This document shows, piece by piece, positions 34,285 to 46,704 of a DNA stretch of 64,000 nucleotides; the first letter of the stretch is position 1; the number at the start of each line of letters is the position of its first letter. The stretch spans positions 74,401,772 through 74,465,771 of the forward strand of contig NC_092051.1 in the NCBI RefSeq assembly GCF_003086295.3, written 5' to 3'. Below the pieces are notes generated by a model, which searched no databases, had not been told where the DNA came from, and worked only from the letters and a program-made list of their open reading frames with translations. The translations under genes were made by a program, and so were the position numbers. The stretch is from Arachis hypogaea (Eukaryota > Streptophyta > Magnoliopsida > Fabales > Fabaceae).

Positions 34285-35694
34285 TGATAAACCCCAATTT
34301 TGTGGTTTATCTTGTGCTTAATTTTGGGGATTTTCTCACCTTTTCTCACATTTATTCAATGAAATAGCATAGTTTTGCAATTCTCACTTGATTTGTGATT
34401 AAATGTGAAAACATGCTTTTTAGGCCTTAAAATAGCTAAATTTAACTCACTTTGATTCCATTCGATACCTTGAAATGTTTGTTGAGTGATTTCAGGTTCA
34501 TAAGGCAAGTATTGGATGGAATAAGTGAGGAGAAAAGCATGCAAAGTGGGAGAACTCATGAAGAAATGAAGGAACCGCAAAGCTGTCAAGCCTGACCTCT
34601 TCACACTCAATCGACCATAACTTGAGCTACAGAGGTCCAAATGAGGCGGTTCCAGTTGCGTTGGAAAGCTAACATCCAGGGCTTCAAAATGATATAAAAT
34701 TTTCCATAGTTTCCTGACGTATAAGGGCGCGCACACGCCATGTACGCGTGCATATTGATGGAGCACGTGGTTCACTAAAGTGAAATCATGGCCAGCGATT
34801 TTGCAGCTCATTTTGGGCCCAATCCAACTCATTTCTGATGCTATTCCGTGTAGAATTCAAGCTTGAGCAATGGGAGAGCAATTGTTTTGTAGTTTTGGAT
34901 CTCTTTTTATGAAATTTATGTTTGATGTTCTTTTAATTGTTGAATTGAGTTGTGATTTACTTTCCTTGCAATTAGTAGTTGTTAGATTTTACTATTTCTT
35001 GCACATTTACCATGCTTTCCATTTGTACCCACCAAGTGTTTGACAAAATGCTTGGTTGGGCTTTAGAGTAGATTTTGAGCATTGTTGGCTTGGGAAGAGT
35101 AATTAGGCAATCTTGAGTCATTAATACCCAATTTTGATTGGTGATCTAGAGTTGTTAGTTAATATGATTTCCATTGACTCTAATCTCTTGCTAATTCCAT
35201 TAGTGAGTTGATTAGGACATTTGGATTGAGGTTAACTAGTCTTGTTTGACTTTCTCTAATGGAAGATAACTTACACCTTCTTCCAATATTGGGGATGACG
35301 AAATAAGATAAATTCTTGTTAAGTATTGTTATGATTAATGACTAGGATAGAAAGCCTATGATCTCAAACCTTGCCATGAATGTCTCTCTTTATTAATTGC
35401 TTTCTTTAATTGCTTGTTTGAATTACTTTTCTTGCCATTTATTTTCTTGTCCTCTTATCAAATCAAACCCCCCTTTTTGTTCTTCATAGCCAATAATTGA
35501 CCACTTCATTGCAATTCCTTGTGAGACGACCCAAAGTTTAAATACTTCGGTTAATTCTTAGTGGGGTTTGTACTTGTGACAAAACCATATTTTAATTTGA
35601 TGTGAGAGTTGTTTGTTGGTTTGGAGCTATGCTTACAATGAAGTAATTCCTTTCTTTAGGAAGAAAATCTAGACCAACAACATGTTTCGTATCA
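34285..35694 (+). mobile_element. 5' LTR of family C element
   Basis: TGATAAACCC to TTTCGTATCA, 1410 bp. Against the 3' LTR it lacks about 200 bp present at about 50665-50870. Confidence 0.9.
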
Positions 35695-35700
35695 AATTAA

Positions 35701-35718
35701 TGGCGCCGTTTCCGGGGA
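35701..35718 (+). other. Primer-binding site of family C element
   Basis: TGGCGCCGTTTCCGGGGA: tRNA-Asp type with one change (GCC to TCC). Confidence 0.85.
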
Positions 35719-35849
35719 ATTACAATGGTGTTATGTTATTGGCTATTGTGAATATTGTGAATATGCTTGCCTTTTGCTTATTTGTTAGTTTTTGTTAGCT
35801 TTAGGACTTTGTTTCTTATTTTTGTTAGCTCTTGTTTTTATTTGCTATT

Positions 35850-37882
35850 ATGAATTTTCACCACTTTGGCTATGAGTTTGGTTCAAACTATGTTGTAGGA
35901 AATAGAAGCTTCAATGAGGATGTGCATCAAGGATTTGGAAATCAAAGGTGGGAGGAGCCCCGAGCTTATGAACAACCTTCTTGGCAACAACCTCCTTCCG
36001 AACCAAGCTTGACAAAAGTTCTTGGGGACATGACCACTATCCTCACGGAGATACACAAGGACCAAAGGGCATTCTATGCCACCCGAGCCGTCCAAGCGTC
36101 ACCCCAACATAACTACTCTCTAGATTCTCATGGGTATAATCTTAATCCTAATGCATATCCACCTAGTGTGTGTGATGATCCTTATCGTAGTTGTCAATCA
36201 CAATCACAATCACCACCACCCTATGCCTATGAACTACCTCCCCAACATAGTTTTGAACCACCGCACTCATAAGCCTCATACCACCAAACACCTCCATATG
36301 ATCCTAACCCATATCCACCATACCAACCACCTTGTGAACCATATGAACCATATGAAGAACCCCCCCAATTCAACCCCCAATACCCTCAAGAACCACCACC
36401 TCACTATTCTTACCAAGATGAATTACCTCCCATATATGATAACTTTCAAGCACAAAATAAATTCCCCTTTCCACCATAACTCTCTATGGAAGAATACCCA
36501 TATCCATCAATCCAAGAGAAATATGATCCTACTTATACTAGCCAAGTGGAACAAGAGCCAATGGATCATCTCAAGGAAGCAATGGATCGGCTTCAAGCAA
36601 TAATCCGTCAAAAGGAGCAAGAGGAAGCCCAAAAGAGACACAAAACTATCGAGGATAACCTTGCCAAAATTAAAGCCGCCTTGGACTCACGGGACTCACG
36701 CAACAAGCAAAGCATCTCCATGGATGATTGTGAGAAATCAACCAAAGAAAGGAGCATAAAGGAGATTTTAGAATCTCAACATGAGAACAAGGAGATGGGG
36801 TATGTCTTGCAACAAGTGGAGAGTGAAGAGATTGTTAATGAAGAAGAAGTGGTTGAAGAGCTAGGAAAAGTTGAACAAGAGGTGGATTCCAAGTTTGGGA
36901 ACATTTCCACATCAAGTGGTGTTGTTAATAATTTTGTGGAAGTTGTTGAACCTTCTTCCAATGTGCTTGAATTTGATGTTAAGGAAGGTGCGCAACCTCC
37001 TAAGCATATAATGAATGATGAAGAATTGAAAGAAGGTGAGCAAGCAACAAATCTTCCTCTTAAAGATGATCCCACACCAACACATGATCCTTTGGTATTT
37101 GAGGAACCTTCTCCTATTGATATTGAGGTAAATGTTGAGATAAGTTCTATATTACCTCCAAGTTGTGACGTGAAGAGTGGAAAAGAACTAGAAGAAGTTG
37201 GTGAAGCAATAGTTGAATATGAAGAACTTTGTCAAGAAGAGGATGATCAAGAGGCAAGCACCACCAATGAAGAATGTGTACAAGAAGTTGGTGGACAAGG
37301 AATTGAAGCTGAAGAAGCTTGCAAGGAGGTGGAGGCAATCAAGAAAGAGCACAAGGGAGTAGACCTCGCATTGTCTAAGTGTGGGGAGGTCCCCCTTCCT
37401 AAGTCATCATCCAACATAACATTCAAGTGGGTAAAATTCTTATCTCTAATCTTACTTTCCCACTTGAATATGGTTTGATTGAGAATGATGGGCAACTTAG
37501 AACTCTTTGTGGAACTAAGAGTAAGAGGGAGATGGTTAGTGGTTGGAAACATCACTCTAAGTTCATAATGGTTGCATCCTCAAGGTTGAATAGCAATGGT
37601 TGGTGTAGAACCAAATTGCATGGGTCTAGGGGAATGTTTGAGTGCTTAATTGAGAATTCTAAGGTCATGCCACACAATTGGAATCATGATGATCAATTTG
37701 AAGATGGGTGTCAAAACAAAGTGTGAGATCCCGAATCGCACAAGGAGAATCAAATTTGGGAGCCCATGGCTTGTGTGGAACTCCATCAAGGCTTGGAGTT
37801 ATCATATTTGAAGACTAAAGCTTATTGGAGATTCAAGCATTGGTGGATTTTCAAGGATAGCTTCAAGCACAAGCCACCTTAA
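35850..37882 (+). pseudogene. Orphan ORF of family C (unknown protein)
   Basis: From ATG 35850 the frame runs to 37478 with TAA at 36270-36272 and 36477-36479. A frameshift near 37440 leads into a second frame ending 37882, with TGA at 37724-37726. The N-terminal part is Gly/Asn/Trp-rich, followed by a Pro/Tyr/Gln/His-rich low-complexity section (PPYAYELPPQH). After that come a coiled coil (DHLKEAMDRLQAIIRQKEQE) and a long acidic section. The C-terminal module is the best conserved part in the old copy (20016-19655). The Pro-rich part with a coiled coil could be a much-diverged Gag, but I cannot show it. No enzyme motif is visible. Confidence 0.65.
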
Positions 37883-37930
37883 GAGGAGCTCCCCATAAGT
37901 CTAACTTAAGGACAATAAACAAAAGTGCTA

Positions 37931-37948
37931 GGTGGGAGACACCCCACC
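37931..37948 (+). other. Conserved hairpin in family C element
   Basis: GGTGGG-AGACAC-CCCACC, 48 bp after the orphan ORF and preceded by AAGTGCTA: the same place as the AGGCAA hairpin in A and G. Confidence 0.8.
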
Positions 37949-38124
37949 ATGGTAAATTCTTTTCATTCTTCCCGGTAATTAGTTTAATTTTATGTTTTGT
38001 TGAGTTTGTTGAGTATAATTGGTAGTTTAGTAGGTTAAATAATGTTTTATGGTGTTTTGGTAGCTGTTTGGAGGTTTAGAAGGCTTAGTTTGGTGCAAGA
38101 ACTTGGGAAAATTTTGAAAAATAG

Positions 38125-38525
38125 AGCACCAACCCGCGCGTGCGCGCACCTGGCGCGTATGCGCGCCTTAAGCATTCTCGACCATCCATGCGGACGCGCC
38201 ATGTACGTGTACGCGTGGATGCAAAAATTCTACCCCCATCCAAAAACCCGAGAGTTAGGCCTGCACTGTGCGGACATTGGGCCTAAGGCACAAACGAACC
38301 CGCGCATACACGCCGTTGACTCTAATTGCGCAATGCACGCGTACGCACGCTCTGCGCGTGCGCCGATAGCGCTACCTACCCCTCTGGTACAAAAACCAGA
38401 AAGTTATGCCAATTTTTTGCCTATTTCGTGCCTTCGACTGACGCGCAGGCGCACTCCACGCGTTCGCGCCGATCGCCACCTTCATTAGGCACGCGCCGAC
38501 GCACTATGCGCGTCCGCGTCGCAAA
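38125..38525. repeat. CpG-dense block of family C element
   Basis: Dense ACGCGT, GCGCGT and TACGC motifs (for example CGCGCGTGCGCGCACC) amid AT-rich DNA. ORFs through it are unsupported. Confidence 0.78.
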
Positions 38526-38529
38526 AAAA

Positions 38530-40728
38530 AGAGTTTTTTTTCTCATCTTCCATTTTCTTTTGTCCATTACATTCGTATACTTTTATTCTTTGTATTTTCA
38601 TTTTGTTTTTATAACTCGTTTTTACCTTCTTTTTTGTTTTGAGGTTCTTATTTGAATAATGGTGTTGAATTTTCTTACTCAATTGTTGAAAATTTCTTGG
38701 TTAATCTTGGTGCTTCTTGACTTGTTTGATATTGTTGGGTGATGAAACTTTTAAATCAATGCTTAATCTTGTATGACTCTTATATTCTTTGCGCATTGAT
38801 ATGGACTTGCATGTCTTTCATAACACACTCTTTCTAGTCGAACTTTTTGCTTTTGAGTGCTCTTGATGCTTTGACTTTACTCTTGCATCAAGTATTAGTT
38901 AATATGCCTTAGCTTATATTGTTTTCTCACCCACATGTTGTAGCTACCATGTAGTGATAACCTTACTCTTATTTGGCATTAGCCCTCGCTTATGTTTTAT
39001 TGCTTTGATATCTTCGTTGTAGGCTTAATTTCCTTTCTTTCTCTTTCCTTTTAGGTTGGCCACCAAGAAGGAAAGGAATGGAAAAGCTTCAAATGGGACA
39101 ACAAACAAGTTCACCTGCACAACCTTTTGAAGAAGCTCATCCATTGTAGCAACCCGTCCACCTTGCTATTCTTTGCACGCACCGAGGACGATGCAAATTT
39201 CTAAGCATGGAGAGGTCGTCCGACCGATCTCCATGGGTAACAATTTCTTTCTTTCAACACCAATTTTTAATTTTTGTCTTTGTTAGATTGGTTGTTGCAT
39301 TGCATGATAGATTACATGCTAGTTATAATTTGCACATATTCTACCACTTCTTTTTATGTTAGGACTACTTGGTTAGCGTGATGATTTCTTTTCCAAGAAA
39401 AATTGTTTTTAGGGCACCCTACCAATTTGAAAAAAAAATATTTTTGTGACAAACTTGCTTGAAGAATGTGTTTTGGAACATGGTTTTTGAGCTAAGAACA
39501 CAAGCATGTGAGTTTTGAGCCCAATTGTGTGGTTACATCTTATAACTACTTATTTTCATTCTTGTGTGCATTATTCTCTTTCTATGATTGTAATCTTTGA
39601 TTTGTTTGATTCTTTATGTCCATTATTCCATGTATACATGCATTTATATAATTGAGGCCATCATGTCATTTAGCTTACTTACCCAAATAGCCTACCTTTC
39701 ATCAACCATTGTTAGCAAATTTTGAGCCTATTTAATCCCTTTTGTTCTTAATGTTAGCACATCACTACCCCTAAGTGAAAAACAATAAATGTCCTTCATT
39801 TGGATCTTTGATTAGCTTAGGCTAGTGAGGGTGTGTATCATTTGGGTATGGGAAACTGGGACATTGGTTGAGGTAAAAGTGTAATTATTATTTTTGTTGA
39901 AAATGTTGGAAATTGGGTACATATTCATGCACTATATGTAAAATCATATGCATTGATACGTTTGTATAAACTTTAGTGAGAAAAAAAATGATAAAGAAAA
40001 AGAAAAAGAACATATATATGTATAAAAGAAAAAAAATATATAGAAAAAGAAAAGAGAAAAAGAATTAAAAAAGGGGACAAAAATGCCCCAAAGTAAAGTT
40101 CAATAAAAATTAATGCATATGGAATGTGAATTAAAGAGAATGCATGAGTATGTGAAAAAGTGGGAATCATGGGTATCTAGTTTGTGTATTAGAATTGTAT
40201 AGGTTGTTATATGTGTTAGGTGAGAGATTAGGCTAATCAAAGATACGAATTTCAAGCTCACTTGACCATATGCATCCTTACCTTTACCCTAGCCCCATTA
40301 CAACCTATGAATAAGTCCTCCTGATGAATGTATGCACGCATTGAATAATTTTTGATTGTTAGTTGAAAAACAAATCATGGAAAGCATGATTAGAAGAGAA
40401 TTGAATGAATCGACCCTATACACTTGAGCGATTAGAGCGGATACGCTTTCGGTGAGGGTTCGATGCTCAATTCCTTGTTCATCGGCTTTCATGAGCTTTT
40501 CTTCTTGCAAGTCTACTTGTACTTTATTTTGATATTCAAATTGGTAGGATTCATGAATCATCATACTACTTAGCCCTACATGTGCACATGTGTTCTTGGG
40601 GATTGATTTACTTTTAACTAAGTAGGTAGAATCATTTTGCATTTAGTTGCATTCATATAGATAGGTGCATATAGTTTATTTGCATTGAATAAATGTTCAT
40701 ACCCTGTTCCTTGTCCTACTTTATTCTT
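38530..40728 (+). other. Long AT-rich internal region of family C element
   Basis: No coding sequence I can support. CATGGAGAGGTCGTCCGACC near 39207 has a relative in the old copy near 17900. An A-rich stretch lies at 39975-40060. Confidence 0.7.
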
Positions 40729-40765
40729 AGCATGAGGACATGCTTAGTTCAAGTGTGGGGAGATT
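40729..40765 (+). other. Hairpin (loop AGGA) and polypurine tract of family C element
   Basis: AGCATG-AGGA-CATGCT at 40729-40744, then AGTGTGGGGAGATT directly before the LTR start at 40766. Confidence 0.82.
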
Positions 40766-41225
40766 TGATACACCCCAATTTTTTGGTTTATCTTGTGCTT
40801 AATTTGTGGGATTTTATCACCTTTTCTCACATTTATTCAATGAAATAGCATGGTTTTGCAATTCTCCCTTGATTTGTGATTAAATGTGAAAACATGCTTT
40901 TTAGGCCTTAAAATAGCTAAATTTAACTCACTTTAATTCCATTCGATACCTTGAAATATTTGTTGAGTGATTTCAGGTTCATAAGGCAAGTATTAGATGG
41001 AATAAGTGAAGAGAAAATCATGCAAAGTGGGAGAACTCATGAAGAAATGAAGGAACCGCAAAGCTGTCAAGCCTGACCTCTTCGCACTCAATCGACCATA
41101 ACTTGAGCTACAGAGGTCCAAATGAGGCGGTTCCAGTTGCGTTGGAAAGATAACATCCGTGGCTTCAAAATAATATAAAATTTGCCATAGTTTCTCGACG
41201 TATACGGGCACGCACGTGCCATGTA

Positions 41226-41230
41226 CGCGT
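41226..41230. repeat. Target site duplication CGCGT (left) of element G
   Basis: The right copy at 50519-50523 reads CGCAT: one G-to-A change at a CpG. Confidence 0.82.
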
Positions 41231-43524
41231 TGATGCCAGGGCATCTTGGCCAGTTTCACTGACCTTTTCTTTACTGTTTTTAGGTTAGTTTCATGTATTT
41301 CTTTAGGAAATAAGCTAGTTTTGGGTAGATATTCACCTATGCCTTGATTCAAGCATACATTGTGCATTTTACATAATTTCATGAGGATTTTGCATAAGTT
41401 TAGTGACAATTATTATGTTGCATTACTCATGACTTGGACTAGAGCTTTGATGCACTTTATTGCTTGATTTCAGGACCAAAAGGAAGCAAGAAAAGGGGAG
41501 GTAACTTGCAAGGTTAATGAGAAAAGTGATTGCCAATAACACTCTCAAAAAGCCATCAATGCCCACGTTAGAGAGTCACGTTAAACTAAGTTAACGTGAA
41601 CTCTAACGTGGAGAAGAGAAGTTGAGCCAACGTTAGTGACACTTAACATTGTCACTAACGTTGGCAATTACTCATAAGTGGCCATGTTAGAAGCCACGTT
41701 AACCAAGTTAACGTGGCCTCTAACGTTAAGGAGGGAAGAGAAGCCAACGTTAGTGACACTCAACATTGTCACTAACGTTGGCCTATGATGCAAAGTACCA
41801 CGTTAACTCCCACGTTAACTTGGTTAACGTGGGAACTAACGTAAGGGATGAAGAGTTGTCGACAACGTTAGTGACACTTAACATTGTCACTAACGTTGAA
41901 GAAACCACACAACCCCCAAGAGTCACGTTAACTTCCACGTTAACTTGGTTAACGTGGAAGCTAACGATGAGGAATGAAGGATGAACCAACGTTAGTGACA
42001 CTCAACATTGTCACTAACGTTGGGATTGCTAAAGATGGCCACGTTAACCTAGTTAACGTGGATTCTAACGTGAGACCTAGGGGCACATTGGAACATTAGT
42101 GACAATGTTGAATGTCACTAACGTTCTCGAAGGATGGCAAGGGCCACATTAGAAGCCACGTTAACCTAGTTAACGTGGGCTTTAACGTGAAGCAAGAAGG
42201 GGCACACTGGAACGTTAGTGATAATGTTGAGTGTCACTAACGTTCTCGAAGGTTCACAAGGCAACGTTAAAAGCCACGTTAACCTAGTTAACGTGGGTTT
42301 TAACGTGAGGCAAAGGGGTGCATTGGAACGTTAGTGACAATGTTAAGTGTCACTAACGTTCTCGAACTATTATTCTCACTAAATATTAACACCCCTAACG
42401 TCCTAAACTAAAGTCTCCGCCCACTTCACACCTTCTCTCTGCAAGTAAAGCCAAGCCCAAATAAAGAAAGGAACTGCTTCAAACTCAAGATCCAAAGGCC
42501 CAAGACTTGAAGAATCACACTAGAAGCTGAGAAGAGTAGTATATATAGGAGTAGCTTTGAATTCAGAAGGAGTTCTGGAAGGCTAGAAGAAAAGAGAACT
42601 ACTCTCTGTATTTACTTTCTTTGCAATTTCTAGTTTTATGATTTATTCTCCATCTTTGTTTTCATTTTCAAGAGCTATGAACAACTAAACCCCTTTCATT
42701 GGGTTAGGGAGCTCTGTTGTAATTTGCTGGATCAATACTAATTTTCATTATTCTTCTTCTATCTTTCCTCTTGATTTTACTTGAAAGCTTTCGATCTTCA
42801 TCCAATTGAGTAGTAATCTTGGAAGAGAAGCTATTCAAACTTGGATCTCTTTTGAACCTTGAAAGAGGAATAAAGAGATCAAGCTAGAAATGCTTTCTCA
42901 TGCTGGACCAAATTGGGTTTGGATGGGTATGTGACTATAACCCTCTCAACACTTGATTTGGGAAATGCATGTGGTATAATCAGTGACCATACTTCATCTA
43001 TACTCATGAGCAGTTGACCAAGGAATTGGCTATTGATCAAGATTTGAGAGATTGAATTGCAAGAAATTGTAATTCAATCACTTAAGATTGCCAAGGAGAT
43101 CAATGAGTGCATTGATTGAGGAAGAGATGAAAATGAACTTGATCCGGAGAATTGCAACATCTCCTAAGCCCAATGAACTCCCCATCTCTGATCTTACCCA
43201 TTCTCTTTAATTTATGCTATTTACTTTTATGAGCAAATCCCCCATTCCCATTTACAATTCTGCATTTTATTTTCAGTCATTTACTTCCAGTTCTTTAATT
43301 CTAGCATTTACTTTTCTGTTATTTACATTCCGGCCATTTTATTTTCTACAACTCTCGATCCAAATTCTGGATTCGCTCAACTAGAACATTCTTCTAATTA
43401 AAGTTGCTTGATCAATCAATCCCTGTGGGATTCGACCTCACTCTATTGTGAGTTTTTACTTGACGACAACTTCGGTACACTTGCCGAAGGGAGATTTGTT
43501 GAGAGACAAGTTTTTCGTGCATCA
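41231..43524 (+). mobile_element. 5' LTR of element G
   Basis: TGATGCCAGG to CGTGCATCA, 2294 bp. TATATATA is at 42540-42547 and the U5 hairpin CTCAC/GTGAG at 43437-43452 beside GGGATTCGACC. Confidence 0.92.
41562..42365. repeat. Alternating hairpin array in G 5' LTR
   Basis: Type I hairpins (GCCAACGTTAGTGACA facing its complement around an 8-base loop; 41626-41665, 41743-41782, 41863-41898, 41986-42023) alternate with type II (CACGTTAACC facing GGTTAACGTG). The later type I units (42091, 42210, 42326) have the loop in reverse complement, so the array is itself a large inverted repeat with a period near 117 bp. Confidence 0.92.
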
Positions 43525-43530
43525 AGTTTA

Positions 43531-43548
43531 TGGCGCCGATGCCGGGGA
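43531..43548 (+). other. Primer-binding site of element G
   Basis: TGGCGCCGATGCCGGGGA, tRNA-Asp type with one change. Confidence 0.87.
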
Positions 43549-43816
43549 TTGATTGTGCATCAACAATGATTAAATTGGAAGATCACTAGATTGAGCATTT
43601 TTATTTTGTGAATTACATTTTTCTGTTTGAGTAATTTACTTTTTGTTTCAGTTAAACTTCTTCCCTTCCCCCTCTACTCTTTTGTTCTTCTTTGTTATTT
43701 TCAATTCTGTTTGCTAACCCACTAACTGTTTGATATATTTCATCACCCACAACTAACAGTAATTCTGACACAAATACTGTCTGCACCTATTTTCTTTGCT
43801 TGTACTTGTTGGTTGT

Positions 43817-46645
43817 ATGACAGGGAGAAGAAGCGGGGCTTCAACTTTCTTTGATTCTGAACCTGAGAGAACCTTCCTTAGACTAAGGAGGGAGGCAAAA
43901 GAAAAATGAGTAGTTGGTGCTGAAGAAGAGGAGGAACACTTTGAGGAATACTTTGAACCAAACATGGAAGAAAACCTGGAAAATCATCATGAAGAAGAGA
44001 CTCAAAACCATGGCAGAGGAGGTGGAGCAAATCATGCTGGGGAGGATAGAAGAGTTTTGGGCTCTTACATTAATCCAAACCCAGGCAATTGTGGAAGTAG
44101 CTTCCAAAAGCCAACAATCCATGCCAACAACTTTGAACTTAAACCACAGCTCATCACCCTTGTCCAAAACAACTGTTCGTTTGGAGGAGGTGTTCAACAA
44201 GACCCCAATCAACATTTGACCACCTTCCTGAGAATATGTGACACAGTGAAATCTAATGGTGTTCATCCTGACGCCTATAGACTGCTTTTATTTCCTTTCT
44301 CACTCAGGGACAAGGCAGCCAAGTGGCTAGAATCCTTCCCAAGGGAGAGCTTGACAACTTGGAAGGATGTGGTGAACAAATTCTTAGCAAGATTCTACCC
44401 TCCTCAATGAATCAATAGGCTGAGAGCTGAGGTTCAAACTTTCAGGCAACAAGATGGTGAGACTCTGTATGAAGCATGGGAGAGGTTCAAGGACTTGACA
44501 AGGAGGTGTCCACCTGACATGTTCAATGAATGGGTCCAGCTGCACATTTTCTATAAAGGTCTCTCTTATGAGTCAAAGAAGGCCGTGGACCATTCATCTG
44601 GAGGATCCTTGAATAAGAAGAAGACCATTGAGGAAGCCATAGATGTTATTGAAACAGTAGCAGAAAACGACTACTTCTATGCTTCCGAAAGAGGGAACAC
44701 AAGAGGAGTGATGGAACTAAACAATGTAGATGTTCTGTTAGCCCAAAACGAGCTCATTACCCAGCAGCTGGCTGACCTCACCAAGAAGATGGAGAAGAAC
44801 CAAGTAGTAGCAATCTCATCTTCATCAACAATCCAAGAAGGGGTGAATGAAGAAGCAGAAGGGAGTCAGGAGCAAGCCAACTACATTGGGAATTCACCAA
44901 GAAAAAACTATGATCCATACTCCAAAACTTACAACCCTGGATGGAGAAACCACTCAAACTTTGGGTGGGGAAGTGAGCAAGATCAAAACCAAGACCAGAG
45001 ACGTTATAACTCCAACAACAATGCAGCTCACCAGCAATTCACCCGGAGGACATCTCAACACCCCCACAACAACACTTTTCCACACACTTATCAAAACCAA
45101 AACAGCACATCTGCTCCAAACCACTCATCAATTGATGACAAGCTCTCTAAGATTGAAGCCTTACTTGAAGGAATAAGCCAAGAGATTCAAGAAAATAAGG
45201 TGTTCAAAGAGGAGGTGCGAGCCAATATTAAGAACCAGGGAGAGACCATTAGGAAGCTGGAATTCCAGGTGGGATATTTAGCTAAGAAGATTCCCAAACC
45301 TACTGATAGCTTCCCAAGTGACACGGAGAAAAACCCCAAGGGAGAAGCAAAGAAAGTAAGATGGGAAGATTGCAAAATGGTCACTACAAGTGATCAAGAG
45401 ATTGAAGACAAGCAAGGCACAATGTACAAACAACCTGAAGACAGCTCAACAAAGGAGGAGGATAGAGATCACAAAGAACCAGAAATCTCACAACAAGAGC
45501 TGCTGAAGCTCTATGCACCATTCCCTCAACTGCTCAATGGTGCTGTAGGAAAGAGAATATACTCAAGGTTCCTAGACTTATTTGCATCTCTGCATGTAAA
45601 CATACCATTCATTAAGGAAATTCAACAAATGCCTGCATTCATCAAGTATATGAAGGAACTTCTTCCTAGGAAAAGCTCACTCAAAGGAGGCCAGACTATA
45701 GTGATGAACAAGGAATGTAGTGCCCTTATTCAACCTGAGCTGCCTACGAAAAGAAGAGACCCAGGGAGTTTTCACATCCCTTGTGCCATAGGTGAAACTA
45801 TGTTCGATAGAGCACTATGTGATTTGGGGGCCAGCATCAACTTACTGCCTTTATCCCTGGTGAAGATGCTGCAGATTAATAAGATAATGCCCACAGATGT
45901 AAACATCAGACTAGCTGACAAAACTCAAAAGCAAGCAGTAGGAGTGGTGGAAAATGTGTTGCTAAAGGTTGGGAAGTACTTTCTCCCAACAGACTTTGTC
46001 ATTCTGGACATGGAAGAGAGTCACACTCACCCAATCCTATTGGGAATACCATTCCTAGCTACGGCCAGAGCATTTATCGATGTAGAGAAAGGGGAGCTAA
46101 TATTGAGAATTCATGATGAAAGACTCAGCTTCAATGTCTTCAAACTCTCATAAGAAACAGATCAAGAGGACAAGGAACTAAGCACAAACGATAAGGAGAT
46201 ACTGAAGGAGGAGACAGGCACCGAAGCACAGCCAATTCATTCTGAAGCCCCCTCAATTGATAAACAAGGAAAACAGCAATTGCCACAGCTCAAAGAAAAG
46301 TTAGAGGAACCCAAACCTCTAGAGGTAGGCGAAGACAGCATCACAACTCCTTGGAGAAAAGAGGTCACCAAGGGGAAGGCAACCTCAAAAGAAACAAAGA
46401 AGAAGGTACCAAGGAGATGGAGGAACAAGAAGATCCCTACGGAAGATTTCTCTCCAGGGGATAGAGTTGTCTCAGCTTACTTCCCAGATATTCCCACTAA
46501 TCTCCCTACTGTACCATCTCAGTTACCTAAGGTCTTCACTATCAACAGAGTTCTTTCCCTGGAACATGTGGAGATCATTGATCCAACCAATGGATACAAG
46601 TCCACAGCAAGAGGGGAGGACTTTAAGCACTACCAACCACCCTGA
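43817..46645 (+). pseudogene. gag-protease with integrase-C-terminal-like tail, element G
   Basis: One frame runs from ATG 43817 to TGA 46645, interrupted only at 43907 (TGA), 44408 (TGA) and 46151 (TAA). Acidic N terminus; Gag core with WLESFPRESLTTWKDVVNKF and ETLYEAWERFKDL. The middle is Gln/Asn-rich. The protease is near 45810-46090 (CDLGASINLLPLSL, ILLGIPFLATARAFID). After the 46151 stop the same frame encodes a basic linker (KKVPRRWRNKK) and FSPGDRVVSAYF to STARGEDFKHYQPP. This resembles the SH3-like C-terminal end of integrases, as if polymerase and integrase core had been deleted. Element E has the same architecture. Confidence 0.82.
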
Positions 46646-46686
46646 TGAAGGAAAAACGTCAAGCTAGTGATGCTAAAGAAGCGCTT

Positions 46687-46704
46687 CATGGGAGGCAACC
46701 CATG
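46687..46704 (+). other. Conserved hairpin in element G
   Basis: CATGGG-AGGCAA-CCCATG, 41 bp after the ORF and preceded by GAAGCGCTT. Confidence 0.82.

Noticed and set aside
38042..38655. ORFs through the CpG-dense block (up to 148 codons)
   Set aside because: Arg/Ala-rich by composition, overlapping in two frames, and not kept as protein in the old copy at 19105-19375.
41766..42001. Overlapping ORFs on both strands in the G LTR (72 codons each)
   Set aside because: They reflect the palindromic array, which reads open on both strands by symmetry.
41562..42365. CRISPR-like array
   Set aside because: Regular spacing, but the units are self-complementary, the between-unit sequence is itself repetitive, no cas genes exist and the DNA is plant.
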